From Synaphobranchus kaupii (Eukaryota; Chordata; Actinopteri; Anguilliformes; Synaphobranchidae): a stretch of 64,000 bases of DNA. This document shows positions 1-12,231 of this stretch, one piece after another. The notes under the pieces are model-generated. The model did not search any database. It was not told the origin of the DNA and saw only the letters and a list, made by a program, of their open reading frames with translations. Where the stretch lies: the NCBI GenBank assembly GCA_029718625.1, contig CM056376.1, forward strand, positions 113,678,367 through 113,742,366, given 5' to 3'. The translations under genes were made by a program, and so were the position numbers. Each line of letters starts with the position of its first letter. The first letter of the stretch is position 1.

Positions 1-726
1 ATCTGGCCATAGAACAGTCAAAGTTCCAGTAGCGTTTAGTAAACTCCAGGCGCTTACGTTTGTGGTGAAATGACAGGAAAGGCATTTTTCTGGCATGCCT
101 TCCAAATAATTTGTTGGCATGGAGGTGACGTCTAATGGTAGTTTTGGAGACTTGATGACCCCAAGATGCTACTTTCCTCTGTAATTCACCAACAGTGATC
201 CTTGGGGATATTTTTTGCCTCTCTTACCTCCTCACTGTGCGTGGGGGCAAAATAAAATTGGGTCCTCTTCCAGGCAAGTTTGTAACAGTTCCAGTTGCTT
301 TGAACTTTTTTAATACTGCCCTAACGGTATATATGGGCATTTTCAGATGAGTAGCTATTTTTTTAATAGCCATTCCCTGACTTATGAAGCTCAACACACT
401 TTTCCCTCATTTGATTTGTGTGTTCTCTTATGTTTGCCATGTTGATGTATGAATAACAGAATATGGATATGGCCTCTGTGTCACCTCATATTTATACCCC
501 AGTGAAACAGGAAGTCATGGATTACTGCTTGAAAGTTCCTAAACACTCTGATCAACTTGAAAAAGTTAAATATAAATGGAACAGATTCTTCAGTTTACTT
601 CAATTAAAGGTTGGATTTTTCTAATTTTTTCAGTATGAGATTAAGCTAATTCACCAAAAGGTGAATTGTTTTATAACCCTTTTTACTCATCTTTACCAGG
701 GGTGCCAATAATTGTGGAGGGTACTG
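1..726 (-). mobile_element. Tc1-like transposon, copy cut by window edge
   Basis: This sequence closely matches 58140-58921, the transposase 5' half and right terminal repeat of the better copy at 57366-58921. The two share, in the same order, the stretches that on the minus strand encode the HTH part of a Tc1 transposase. The copy ends at 726 with the family's terminal sequence, whose minus-strand reading begins CAGTACCCTCCACAATTATT, followed by the TA target at 727-728. The transposase reading frame is broken. The rest of the element lies left of the window. Confidence 0.85.
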
Positions 727-730
727 TACC

Positions 731-794
731 TGCTCAGGTACAGATCTGCTCAGGTATAGACCTGCTCAGGTACAGATCTGCTCAGGTGTAGATG
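731..794. repeat. 16-bp minisatellite, 4 copies
   Basis: Four tandem copies of a 16-base unit (TGCTCAGGTACAGATC and variants) lie directly after the end of the Tc1-like copy. Copies differ at one to three positions. Confidence 0.9.
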
Positions 795-3347
795 TATAAA
801 CATTTCATCCTTGGTGGTTAGCGTAGTATTAGTCTTTGCCTGGATGGATTTTTAAAATGGCCAACTGTCTTTGGTCCCGAGTCCAGAAGCCCACCATGAC
901 CTAGCCAACCCAAGCACAAGCACAGCTGTTACACTGCACAGCCTCTGTACACAGAGCATCCGTAGACATAACATCAGCTGTCCCGGCTTCCTCTCACTGC
1001 ATCTGCCCACAATCTCAACGGCAGGGATAAAAATATACATATTTCAACTGACAATGTAACTTGGGCTTGAGTTTAGAAACTGGTACGGCATAATTGTTTT
1101 ATTTTTTATTTCCTACTTTGTAATATTTTCCTACTGTAGTATGATATTTATGTGGTTTTGAAAAATTGCTACCTTGTCACATTTTGCTGCCTTATTGGGC
1201 TTCATAGAGAGACCTAAAACCTCTGACAAGGTTGATTTTTCATTTCAATTTATCATTCCATTTTGCTTCTCAGAGACACTTGAAATGTGAAGGTTAGTTC
1301 ACATCATCGAGGTAGCTAGCTGGCTAACTTTCTGTAACTTTTGTTTAAACTAAGCTGGCTTGTGAACATGCACCCTATACAATGAAGCAGTACTGGATAT
1401 TATCAATAAGGTGCAGAACAGAAGGGCCAGCTTAATTGAAAAAACTCCCATGCTTTGAAGCCTTGCAGTAGCAAACTCCCAGAATGCTTTCAGTCTAACA
1501 GAAAATACAAGGAGAGAAAGAGAAGAAAAAGGCAACAATCTTCCTGCTGGATTCCATTTTGAATATGTATATATTTTTAAATATCTCTGCTTCCACAGTT
1601 TTATATTAAACTTGAGCTTAACCCCTTCGCGCAGACCCCCTAGTGACCATGGCGCTGGCGCCAAGATTTTGCCAGACATTGCTCCTGCAACCAAACTATG
1701 AGTGGAAACAACAAACTCTGTGTTTTAGCTTCATTAGTACACGATTTGCGAAAACTCTGCCGAATGCCACTATTGTCACGTAGCTACTCCATTTAACAAG
1801 CACCCACCCACCCAGTTTCACCTTCAACTATACCTACCCATGCGTGACAAAGTGGAAAATAGTGTTTTTCTGTGAGTTCATAAAAATATTATATATATAT
1901 ATATATATATCACCACCATAAATTTGTATTCTGTCATAGCAACAAGATAAAGCCAACAATAGCCCAAACGTATGCCAAAACAGACGTGAAAAGTGAAATT
2001 TGTGTATAATTATACCATGTCATTCTACTGTCAATTCCACTAAATATGAAATAAATATACAAACCTACCATTGGCATTACACATAATCCATTTTAAGATT
2101 CAGTGGTTATTTATTGTCTTGGACAATCCATTTGAGAAATACACACCCCTTTATAACGCTAGTACACCTTCTGGAACCCCCACGTGTGAAACCCCACATG
2201 CTGTTCAAACCTGTCTCGTGCATTCCAGTTCATTTTGATTTCATTGACAAAACTCTTTTATCCAATGTAGGGCATTATAACCTTCATAATGGTGTTTGCA
2301 ATGTCTTATTGGATGCTTTGAACAATAAATTACAGGTGGGCATAACAGAATTTTTAGTTTTATTAGTTTAGTTTTACGCAAACAACTTAGAATATACATT
2401 TGCTCACCGAGGCATAATTTTATTTACTGCTATTTTCATACGTTTTTACGTTTAACTCATCAGTGTGGCTAGAGAAAATACTCGCCTGCTTAAAGGGATT
2501 TTGGGAGTGGGTCAGAAGAAGATACCATAGTTACCAAGACACCATAGATACCATACCATTGATTCTATCTGAGAATATGCTATATGAACATGAGGGAGAT
2601 TTTTCTCCTCGATATGCAAGTGTTACTGCTTGTGATATTTTCAAATATGTACGTTAGTTTTTCCACTCCGCCACAGTGTTGTGCCATGTATTTGATGTTG
2701 TTATTTTCGCATTTTGAGTGCATTTCATATATTGTAGTGTAAGCATTCATAGGTGGCTCAGTCATGTTTTATGTTTGATTTGGCCTAAAGCAAGAACATT
2801 TGCCAGCATTTTCCTGGTGGTGGAATATTATTTTATTGTAATCTTATCGTACATAATATAGACTACGGCTTATTATAGTATCTCGCTGGGCTATAATTGT
2901 CACTTAGGGCATGGAAAATACTCATTCCAATTTACTGTGCATACGTCCAAGATGAATGTTAAATGTTCCTTGGAGTGAGTATGAATGTGTATATAATGGG
3001 CACAAAATATTTTATTAATTTTATGACAGGTAATTCATTTTGGATAGGTTTTTGGTCCCATAGATATCTATACCCCTATACTGTTAAAAAATATGAATTC
3101 CCACTTGAAAATGATGCAAAAGTGAGTTTTATGAGCCAAAACAGTTGATTTGTAGTTAAATATATGATTATTTTATGATTTACAGAAGTGCAAAATTTAG
3201 CCATTTTGGATATATTTGGAGACACTAAGGGACAACAATGTACACTGCCTACATTTTTCATCATAGATATTTAGTAGTTCTGCATATCACACTTGTGGAC
3301 AAGGAGCCTATGATCCAGGAAATTGATAGTTTTGCCTGTTTTAGATA
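795..3347. other. Non-coding span, no gene seen
   Basis: AT-rich sequence with only short chance ORFs. An (AT)n microsatellite lies at about 1889-1910. I recognise no coding exon, RNA gene or complete transposon here. Confidence 0.6.
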
Positions 3348-3553
3348 TAGTTGAAGTCAGAAGTTTACATACACTTAGGTTGAAGTCATTAAAACTCATT
3401 TTTAACCACTCCACAGATTTCATGTTAGCAAACTATAGTGTTGGCAGGTCAGTTAGGACATCTACTTTGTGCATGACACAACAATTGTTTACAGACAGAT
3501 TATTTCACTTTTAATTCACTATATCACAATTCCAGTGGGTCAGACGTTTACAT

Positions 3554-4311
3554 ACACTAAGTTGACTGTGCCTTTAATTTTTTTATATTTGGTCGCATAT
3601 CCTTGGCATGCCATGACTTCCTGATGTCTCTGACCCAACAACATCAAAAGACTCTTGATATCTTAGTTTCTGGTACTCTTACAAGCGATACTATAACGTA
3701 TCTGCATTTGAATGGATCTCTATATGGGAATTGGGGGGTGGGACTAGATTTAGCTGTAAATTATGCCGGAACAGTATGGAATACATTATTGGTAAAATGG
3801 CTGTAAGTCATCAAGGGTCTGAGGTATCAAACAATCCTCAAACCATCACTCTGCTGCCAGATATGCAGTAGGTATGGATGGATCACTTTAAGGGTTGTTT
3901 CTCCAGACAAATTTTCCTATTGAACTCTATGGAAAAATAAGTCAGGAGAAGAAACCCTTCAAGTTATCCATCCGTATCTACTGTATTTCTGGCAGCAAAG
4001 TGATGATTTAAGGATTGTTTGATACGTCAAACCCTTGCTGAGTTAGAGCCATTTAGCCAACCATGTGTTTCCATACTGTTCCAGTGTAAGCTTACTGTTA
4101 CAGCTAAATCTAGTCCCACTGCCCAATTCCCATAGAGATCCATTCAAATGCAGAGACGTTATAGTATCGCTTGTAAGAGTACCAGAAAATAAGATATCAA
4201 GAGTCTTTTGATGTTGTTGGGTCACAGACATCAGGAAGCCATGGCATGCAAAGGATATGCAACCAAATATTACAAATTTAAAGGCACAATCAACTTAGTG
4301 TTTGTAAACTT
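3554..4311. repeat. Long inverted repeat (palindrome) inside the Tc1-derived element
   Basis: The left arm (about 3554-3902) and right arm (about 3948-4311) are reverse complements with scattered mismatches and small indels. Both contain, in opposite orientation, the CATCAAAAGACTCTTGATATC segment and the start of the Tc1 inner terminal repeat. The central loop is about 45 bases (3903-3947). Together with the terminal repeats the whole element is close to a single foldback structure. Confidence 0.85.
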
Positions 4312-4318
4312 CATGTGG

Positions 4319-5016
4319 CGCTGTAATGGCGACATGTAGTCCAGCTGTCTCTCGTGTTCGTGTTTGATAATTTGAATGTGTTTTGTTGTGTCGGGCTTTT
4401 GTGTTTTGTTTTTTTCATGCGCTGTGTGTCTGTTGTGGGACGGGGAAGCGGACTGGAGATTTTTCGGGGCACTCCTTCCGCTCGTTTTTATAATATTGAC
4501 GAATTGTCCAGCGGGGATGATTTTGTTTGTGGTCGTCACCATGGAGACGCATTCGCATTATGCTCGGAAATGTCCGTTGCAGCCACGGAGTTTACCATCG
4601 CTCTTCACCGGAGTTGAAGATGTCGGGACTGATTCAGGACTGCGGGCAATCTTCAAAAGGCAACCAGGGAAGGAGAAGTTCATGCGGGGGAGGAGTGAGG
4701 CGGCAACTGGGAAGGCTGAGCTCCGTTTCGACAGTGGACAGAGACCACAATACTGCATGTAGCCTATGAAGGAAAGTCATGGAGGCGCCGAGGCAGAGTT
4801 TGTGTGTTGGACTGGTTGATGACATTGGACATCTCGTGACAGCGGGGGCTATTTTAATCATGACGTTTGGCTGTATATACGTATATTGGCATTTTATATG
4901 TTTGTTTGTGTGTTGTGGGTCTGCCCCACTGTCTATGTCTTTTTTTGTTGTTGTTGGTGGCTACAACCGAAGTTCCCTTTTGGGAAAATAAAAGTTATTC
5001 TATTCTATTCTATTCT
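4319..5016 (+). mobile_element. Retroposon fragment with (ATTCT)n tail
   Basis: This GC-richer 0.7-kb block interrupts the right arm of the Tc1-derived element. It ends in AATAAAAG followed by a short (TTCTA)n tail at about 4995-5016, as in non-LTR retroposons of the plus orientation. Flanking TAAACTTC (ending about 4318) and TAAACCTC (from about 5016) look like an imperfect target duplication. Overlapping ORFs of 80-130 codons occur, but none resembles a protein I know. The LINE clade is unresolved. Confidence 0.6.
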
Positions 5017-5180
5017 AAACCTCTGACCCACTGGAACTGTGATATAGTGAATTAAAAGTGAAATAATCTGTCTGCAAACAATTGTTGGAAAAATTACTTA
5101 TGTCATGCACAAAGTAGATGTCCTAACTGACTTGCCAACACTATAGTTTGCTAACATGAAATCTGTGGAGTGGTTAACAT

Positions 5181-6660
5181 TACATTACATTACATTACAG
5201 TCATTTAGCAGACGCTTTTATCCAAAGCGACATACAATAAATGCATACAGAAATGTCATCGAAGTAAGTTAACTACAGAACAGATAAGACAAAGCACATC
5301 CTTCCCATAATGTAGCAGCTATCCCTAGTAATGAACATTGAATGTAGTTCACAGTAAGCTGTGGGTAAATCAGCTATACTACAATTATATTCTAAATACT
5401 ATTATAAACTATAACAAACAGTTAGACAAGAAAACACAGGGAACAAGTATCATGAGAGGTCCTAGATTAGTATATCAGTCAAGGTGGAGTCTGAAGAGGT
5501 GTGTCTTCAGGCCACGACGGAACGCAGGCAGGGTTGGAGTAGAACGTAGGGGAATGGGGTGTTCGTTCAACCACTGAGGAGCTAGAGTGAAAAAGCTCCG
5601 CAGTCAGGACGAGCGAGAGCCGTTGACTCGGAGGGGGGGAAGTGCGAGTCACCTTGCTGTAGAGGAGCGAAGTGATCGAGCAGGAATATAGTTCTGGATT
5701 AAGTCCTGCAGGTAGGCGGGGCCTGTCCTATTGGCTGCAGTGTAGGCCAGGGTCAAAACTTTGAACCTGATCCTGGCTGCAACTGGCAGCCAGTGGAGTG
5801 ACCTCAGCAGGGGGGTGACATGCGAAAATTTCAGGAGGTTGAACACAAGCCGGGCAGCTGCATTCTGGATCAGTTGAAAAGGCAGAATGGCGCAGGCTGG
5901 TAGGCTTGCGAGCAGGGAGTTGCAGTAGTCCAGGCGTGAGTTGACTATGGTCTGGACAAGAAGCTGGGTGGAGTAGGTGGTCAGGTACGGTCGAATCCTC
6001 CTGATGTTGTACAGGAGGAACCTGCAGGACCGTGCCGTCGCTCTGATGTGCTCTTTGAAGTCCAGCTGGTCATCCAGGACCACCCCCAGGTTCCGTGCAG
6101 AGCGGGAGGCAGCCACCATGGTCCTGTCAATGGTGATGGAGAGGTCATGTAGTGGGGAGGTCTTGTATGGTATGAAGAGGAGCTCTGTGTTGTCAAGGCT
6201 GAGCTTCAGGTGATGGGTAGCCATCCACTCAGAGATGTCAGCCAGACAAGCAGATATCCTCTCCGTAACCTGTGGGGTAGAGGGAGGGAAAGAGAGGAAG
6301 AGTTGAGTATCATCAGCATAACTATGGTATGAGAAGCCATGTGAATTAATTACTGAACCAAGAGACTTAGTATAAATGGAGAACAGCAGAGGACCCAGTA
6401 CAGATCCCTGCGGGACTCCTGTAGAGAGGGGATGGGGTGCAGAGACGGAACCCTTCCAAGAGACTTAATAGGATCTATCAGTGAGATACGATACAAACCA
6501 AGAGAGGGCAGTCCCAGAAATGCCCATCTCAGTGAGTGTGGAGATCAGGAGTTTGTGGTTGACCGCGTCGAATGCTGCAGACAGGTCAAGTAGAATCAGG
6601 ACAAAGGAGAGGGATGAGGCTCTAGCAGTGGCGAGTGACTCTGTTATGGCCAGGAGAGCA
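5181..6660 (-). mobile_element. 5'-truncated L2/CR1-type LINE
   Basis: Minus-strand non-LTR retrotransposon inserted in the right terminal repeat of the Tc1-derived element. Its 5' end is truncated within the reverse transcriptase at about 6660. Its 3' end (5181-5235 on the plus strand) is a TTTGGATAAAAGCGTCTGCT-type tail followed by (TAATG)n. GTTAA-like bases flank both sides, consistent with a short target duplication. The same tail ends the SINE copies at 7424-7669 and the LINE fragment at 47330-47873. Confidence 0.85.
5649..6660 (-). pseudogene. Reverse transcriptase C-terminal part of the LINE (defective)
   Basis: The minus-strand frame shows reverse transcriptase motifs in order: LDLSAAFDAVNH (motif A with catalytic Asp), [14 protein letters not shown] (motif B), YADDTQ (motif C, catalytic Asp pair), then LNxxKTE-like text and the [14 protein letters not shown] block typical of L2/CR1 LINE carboxy ends. 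One in-frame TAA lies at 6465-6467, just before motif B. The 576-base frame from 6224 to 5649 is open and ends at the natural stop. The 5' part, including any endonuclease, is absent. In a live element this enzyme copies the LINE RNA at a nicked target. This copy cannot make it. Confidence 0.9.
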
Positions 6661-7195
6661 GTTAAAATGAGGAAATTAGTTTTAATGACTTCAACCTAAG
6701 TGTATGTAAACTTCCGACTTCAACTGTATATAGCTCTCAGAGCTGTTATGTAGGACTAGATGTTAATATCCCTTAATTGCACATGTGAGACATGCTGCCT
6801 AGACTCTGCGGGATGGTCAAGTGAGTGATGGCATCTTCTGGGTTATCAAGTGGGCACCCTTTTTCCTCTGTGTTTCGCTGATAGGCCCACGACACGTCCA
6901 GAGGGTTCAGCAGTGAATCCCGGCATCCCGGGCTCACCTCCTAGATGTCATCTAGATGCCAGTATTTCATTGCAAACTAAACAAAAACCTTTAGCAGGAA
7001 GATGTCTGTGCTTCAGAGTAGTACCTAAAGCAGATCCATTCAGCGCCAAACTAAAATAATTGTATAATTCTCTCTCCCTCTCCCCCATCCCACCCCAATG
7101 ACCAGCGATGCTAATTAGAGCAGCTAGCTGGATTTATTACCTTACCTTAGAATTTATTATTCTTACCTTCCTGTCTGGTCACTAAATAATGTCAT

Positions 7196-7400
7196 TACAT
7201 TACAGCTATTTAGCAGACACGATTATCTAGAGTGACTTACTCACCTTTTTTGCCTCGTATCCACTTCTACAGCTAAATAGAAACTGAAACAATTCAGGTT
7301 AAGTATGTTGCTCAAAGGTACAACGGCAGTGCCTAAGTTTTGTCACTTAGTTTGGATGGAAACAATGCCTTGGGTTTTACGTCTAGATAATCCAAGGGTG
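7196..7400 (-). mobile_element. Degraded tRNA-derived SINE copy
   Basis: It begins with CATTACATTACAGCTATTTAGCAG, the reverse complement of the LINE/SINE tail, followed by a diverged form of the SINE body seen at 7424-7669 (the AATTCAGGTTAAGTA block and the ACAACGGCAGTG block). The tRNA-like head is missing or unrecognisable. Confidence 0.65.
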
Positions 7401-7423
7401 TCATTTCCTTAACACCTTCTCAC

Positions 7424-7669
7424 CATTACATTACATTACATTACAGGCATTTAGCAGACGCTCTTATCCAGACGCTCTTATCTTACACAACTTTTCTTTT
7501 TTTTTTTTTTTGCATTTTTTACATATTATCCATTTATACAGCTGGATATATACGGAAGCGATTCAGGTTAAGTACCATGCTCAAGGGTACAACGGCAGTG
7601 TCCTACCTGGGAATCGAACCTGCAACCTTTCGGTTACAAGGCCAGTTCCTTAACCATTATACTACACTA
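7424..7669 (-). mobile_element. tRNA-derived SINE with LINE-type tail
   Basis: Read on the minus strand, the copy has a tRNA-like head containing a perfect RNA polymerase III B box (GGTTCGATTCC, 7610-7620) and an A-box-like stretch near 7640-7665. An unrelated body follows (blocks near 7520-7600), then the tail GATAAGAGCGTCTGCTAAATG plus (TAATG)n (7424-7475). The same tail ends the LINE at 5181-6660, which suggests that the LINE supplies the reverse transcriptase. Part of the tail (GACGCTCTTATC) is duplicated. Confidence 0.8.
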
Positions 7670-10600
7670 AGACTAAGAAAAAAACTAAGCATTGACTTCA
7701 CCACCAGAAAATCAACTCAAGTCTATTGTGTAATTAATCATTTTGTATAAACACACACACTTTTTGTTTTATTTTCCTTTTCATTTTCAAATGACTCAAC
7801 AATGTCTTCCCTGGCTGTGTTTTTCCATAGTTGGAGGTGTTTACCACACTAAAGCTTTGAGCATTCATAAAACCACAGATTTCTCACGGAAGAGCTCCTT
7901 AGACATGCATTTGTCAAATGGAATTATATTATTGTCAAACGGCTTATAACAGATTTTTCTTTCGTTATGGAACCTGAAAACCTTCCAGAAAACAAAGGAA
8001 TTTATGACAGGGGAAGGCATGGCGTGCCTGACACTCTCAAACAGGTGTGCTCACCTGCCGGAAGCCCTGTCCTGATCTCAGAGATACCCGAGGATGAAAA
8101 CATGAAAGGAAGCCAGGCTTACCTGACACAGGGGCCCATATTTCACCTGAACGACAGGTAAAGGCCGCAACCCTGCCTACCCGAAAGAGGAAATCAGCTC
8201 ACCTGTCATGACAGAGGCGGTGGAAGGGGGGAGCATGTTTACTTAAGCTGAATACCACATCCACCCCAGGCATGTTTGGGATGTGGCACAGTCTAACCCA
8301 CGGTTGTAAGACTCCAGGAGAGCTGCAGTGTCGGCTGGTTTTCAGTGCAATTCAACACTCAAGTGCTTAATTTAAGTTGTTAGCTGGATAAAGAGTCTAA
8401 ACAGTCCTGCTAAATCTGCTGCTAGAAACCACGATCACCCTATGCATTCAAAACTAATACTGTACTCTACTGAGTTGTGGTAAATTCCATTTCAATTTTA
8501 AGAAATTGACTGAAATTCATATTACCAATTGAAAAAAAACCTCATGAAACAACATGGGCATTTTTTAATAAATTAATTTCATTTGAATATGTTTCTTGAA
8601 TGGAACAAACTGACCTAACCCGACTGTACAATCATGTTAGGAAAGGCTTTAGAGCCATTGCACAGTTAACATCATAAAAGCATCTTTCAATACATTTTCA
8701 GCATGCAGTGCAGACTAGCTAAGCCAGGAGAGTGACAAAGTTTGCTAACAGACAGACATTCCTTGCAGTTAGTTTAGGTTACAAATACGGGAAAACTCGA
8801 TGGAGCAAGGAACAAACAGCTGTATGGCTATATGTGTGAAACCAGACAATGCGTTTCGGCTAATGCTATAGAACTCATCTTCCTCTCAGCATCATCGCTA
8901 TCTCCATCAGTGTGACACACAGACACACACAGATTCTTTATTTCCCTTGAAGGGAAGTAGCCCAGCCAAGAATCACATAAAAAATAGACACAGCCTCTGA
9001 AGGACGATTTTCTGGAGTTCCACTCAGATTAAAGCCCTGTAGCTTCAGAGAAGAACTCCAAAAAAAAATTAAGTAAGAGTACCCCTTTTGGAAGCTCGCA
9101 GGTTGATCAAGATCCATCATCAAGATGGATCTTTTTGCGCTTTAAAAAATTTGCTTGTAAATATTTACATAGCCAGAACACTATGTAAATATTTACAGTA
9201 GCATTGACCACATTTTATCTGTGAATCTGATTACTCCATTTCTTAAATATCCTAGGGGTAGAGTTCACACCATTATTCAAAACTGTTTCAATAACTCCTT
9301 AATGCCAGTGTGTTCTGGAATACTAAGCCCCAGCAGTGCCAAGCCAATATGGCGGTCGACATTATACATTTTTAGATTGATCCTGTCAATGTGCAAACTT
9401 CTAATAAAACACATTATTTTACCTATTTAGCGGATTTCTTTTGTTAATGGGGATAGATGGCACTAAATAGCACACCTTCTGGTTCAGTTCTCTATTATAA
9501 CAATGTCAAACAATATTGATGGAAATATAAATAATTATTTTTCAGTGTTTCTTAGTTTGGTTAACATGACTCTTACATTGGGGATGTGTAATAATAGTTT
9601 TCCATAAAAAAATCAGCTCTTCCATAACTATAGATACTGTAGCCTATGTAAAAATGAACAATGAACATAATCACTGGTCATTTGTATAGATATGTACAAA
9701 TGAGCTGTCCACGTGAGTTTCAAACAGGAACAGTTAGGCAAAAATAACAGGCTAAAATCTGTGGTGTGAGGGACCAACAAAAACGATGGTCACTGGAGGA
9801 GATATGGGAAATAACTGGACAGAAGTGGAAATCAGAGAATTATTAAATATAATTCGGGAAGGGGATATTATAAAATGTATTGATGGTTGGCTACTGTCCG
9901 TGACTCAAACGTTTACCAGACGATCGTGGAATGACTGAAAGCTAGGGGATTATGGCAAACAAAACAAAACAACCAGTTTTGTAACGCCAATTGCGTTAAA
10001 GCGGAGCCCGTTATGCCAATTTGGTTTTGATACCGTGTAATTTACTCCCGCTGCAGAGAGATACAGCGATGATCAAGTGTGTTTGCTAATTTTCTCCTGA
10101 TACTGAGACAGTAGCATACCAGTAGTTTGTTATATTGTCTAGGCTACTTGATTATGGTCAATTTCTTTACATTCTTAGTCACTGGTGCAGAAACGTGTTG
10201 GTAGCCTATAGATTGATGGGGACGCGTTATTCCCACGCCCCGATGTTGTTTTAGATGGTCTGTTGTTCTTTTTTAAAACATGGGATAAACATAACTTCAA
10301 ATATTTCCATCTATAACCATGTAAAAAAAAAGAACGTAATTGTAAATTGGTTATCGTTTAATTTTTCCAGACTCAAATCCAGAATTCTTTACCGGTGTAG
10401 CAGAGTAAAGACAGCTGTGGTTGACTTTAGTCGCCCTTGGCACATTAGACCAATCGTATTTTTGTCGACTTTTGTCGAGCGCAGCACTGTATGAGTTTAC
10501 TCTCATGAGCCTGAAATGCTAATTTTCTGTAGACTGGCTCGAAAATATTTGATTAAGCAATGGCCTCCGGTTACAAATCCACTGCATATTATCAAGTACT

Positions 10601-11343
10601 ACGGGTAACTGGTAACGGCCAAAATGAAGGAAACACCCAGAGTATCCCTCTTTATAAAGTACTCAACAAATTGATCTGAACTGAAAACCCAGCAGACCCT
10701 TGGCCTTCCCAGAACCAACAATAAATAAATCTTTCTGTTCATTTTGCAACTAAGGTAATGCATTCCTTAATGAATGAATGAATTCTTGAATTATTATTCA
10801 GTCAGTATCTTTTCTAAGAGTGAAGTATTAAAAGCCACAACGGGTCTAACACGTATAAATAACAGAAAGATCATAAAATGGCAAACATATCCTTCAGATA
10901 AATAGACAGGTTCCCTGAGAACTAGGTGACTATCTACCTTTCGACAGTTAAATAAAAAAAAGAAACCCTAATTGTATTTGTCTTTCCATAAGGACTGGTC
11001 AGCCAGCCTGGCTTTCTCGCTGTAGCTGCCTCTTTAGTATACTACCTTATCTCTCTGTTTAAATATCCAGTTACCCCCCTCCCCGGCGGCTCTCAGAGAC
11101 ATGTCAATAACATCAGCCGTCGCCCCACTTCCTTCCTGTGTGTGCTGAGGGATTGATCCCCCCCTCCCTCTCCTGTCCCAGGTGTGTCCCTGGCGTAGAG
11201 GCAGGGGTCAAAGCCCTGTCATCCACTCAGTCACTGGGGGAGGGGGGGCAGGCAGGAAACCCGGTGTCGTGACAAATCGATTGAACCAAGCCTCTCTTTC
11301 TGTCCCTGTCTTTTCCTCTCACCCTCCTTCTTCCCATCTCCCT

Positions 11344-11385
<42 letters not shown>

Positions 11386-12159
11386 CCCGTCTCCATTGCT
11401 TTCTCTCCCTCCCCCTCTCTCTTAATGAAAGAAACAAACAGTGAAGGGGAACAGTGGCTGTGGTGTTGGAAGGGAGAGTTGTGCTGACGGACGGATCGCC
11501 CTGTGTACCAGCATCAGGCAGAATGTGCTTGTCTGCTTGGTAACTGTGCTCTCCTGCTCAGTCCCTTACCCTAAACCTTCAGTTTCTCCCAGATACTAGC
11601 ATAGGGAAATTTACTCATTATATTTAGCTTTAACGTATTAAACATGTGCAATGCACGCTGGAGAAATGACAGGAAACCACCATGAAAAGAGGAGAGTGTA
11701 TATCACAAGGAGCAGACCCAGGGCCTCCTAACCTTCCAAATTCACTCGCCGTCTGTCTGTGAGTCTGTCTGTGAGGTCTGGCCAATACACACCTCAGGCT
11801 AAATTGTTTATGTTATGCACTCTTTTAAACCTGCTGAACCAACTTTAAGACCCTTTTTTCATTTGCATAAAACTTCAAGCCAACTGTTATTTTAAAAAGG
11901 ATAACCATAATACTTTTAGTAACCCCCCCCCACTTCGTCCAGTTTGTGTGTAAACCAGGGATCTCTGGACGTTATGCCAACTTCTGCTCTTTATTATTTA
12001 ATCCACCCATTGAATTATTTTGATCTGACAGTGAGCTACAGCTGCAGACTCCTCTATATCCCTGGTGAAGATGACCCCCCCCCGGTGGTATAAACCCAGA
12101 GTATGCTGAATGCCCCCCACCAGCGCCCACAACCTGAGAGTGGCAGTAATCCCACCAGA
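7670..12159. other. Non-coding span, no gene seen
   Basis: Mostly unique sequence with short chance ORFs. A CT-rich microsatellite lies at about 11350-11420. No exon, RNA gene or mobile element could be supported. Confidence 0.55.
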
Positions 12160-12231
12160 TTTTACACAGCAGGTTTTTGGTGAAACTGCTGGGGATTTTG
12201 CACAGCAGGTTTTTGGTGAAACTGCTGGGGA
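12160..12231. repeat. 36-bp tandem duplication
   Basis: Two almost identical 36-base units (cores ACACAGCAGGTTTTTGGTGA and GCACAGCAGGTTTTTGGTGA) lie head to tail. The unit is a multiple of three, which keeps frames open on both strands, but no protein family is recognisable. Confidence 0.9.

Larger units (their letters stand above)
3348..6726. mobile_element. Tc1-derived element split by two retroposons
   Basis: The left end carries the Sleeping Beauty/Tc1-type terminal sequence (TTGAAGTCAGAAGTTTACAT, from 3351). The right end (about 6678-6726) carries its inverted copy and finishes at a TA. The inner part of the right terminal repeat is found at about 5020-5180, the outermost part only at 6661-6726, so it was cut by an insertion (5181-6660). 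A second insertion sits at 4319-5016. Without these the element would be about 1.2 kb, made of terminal repeats plus an internal palindrome, with no transposase. It is therefore a non-autonomous derivative mobilised in trans. Confidence 0.85.

Noticed and set aside
4354..4769. Overlapping ORFs inside the (ATTCT)n-tailed retroposon
   Set aside because: Three frames are open together and none resembles a retrotransposon protein, so coding status is unsupported.
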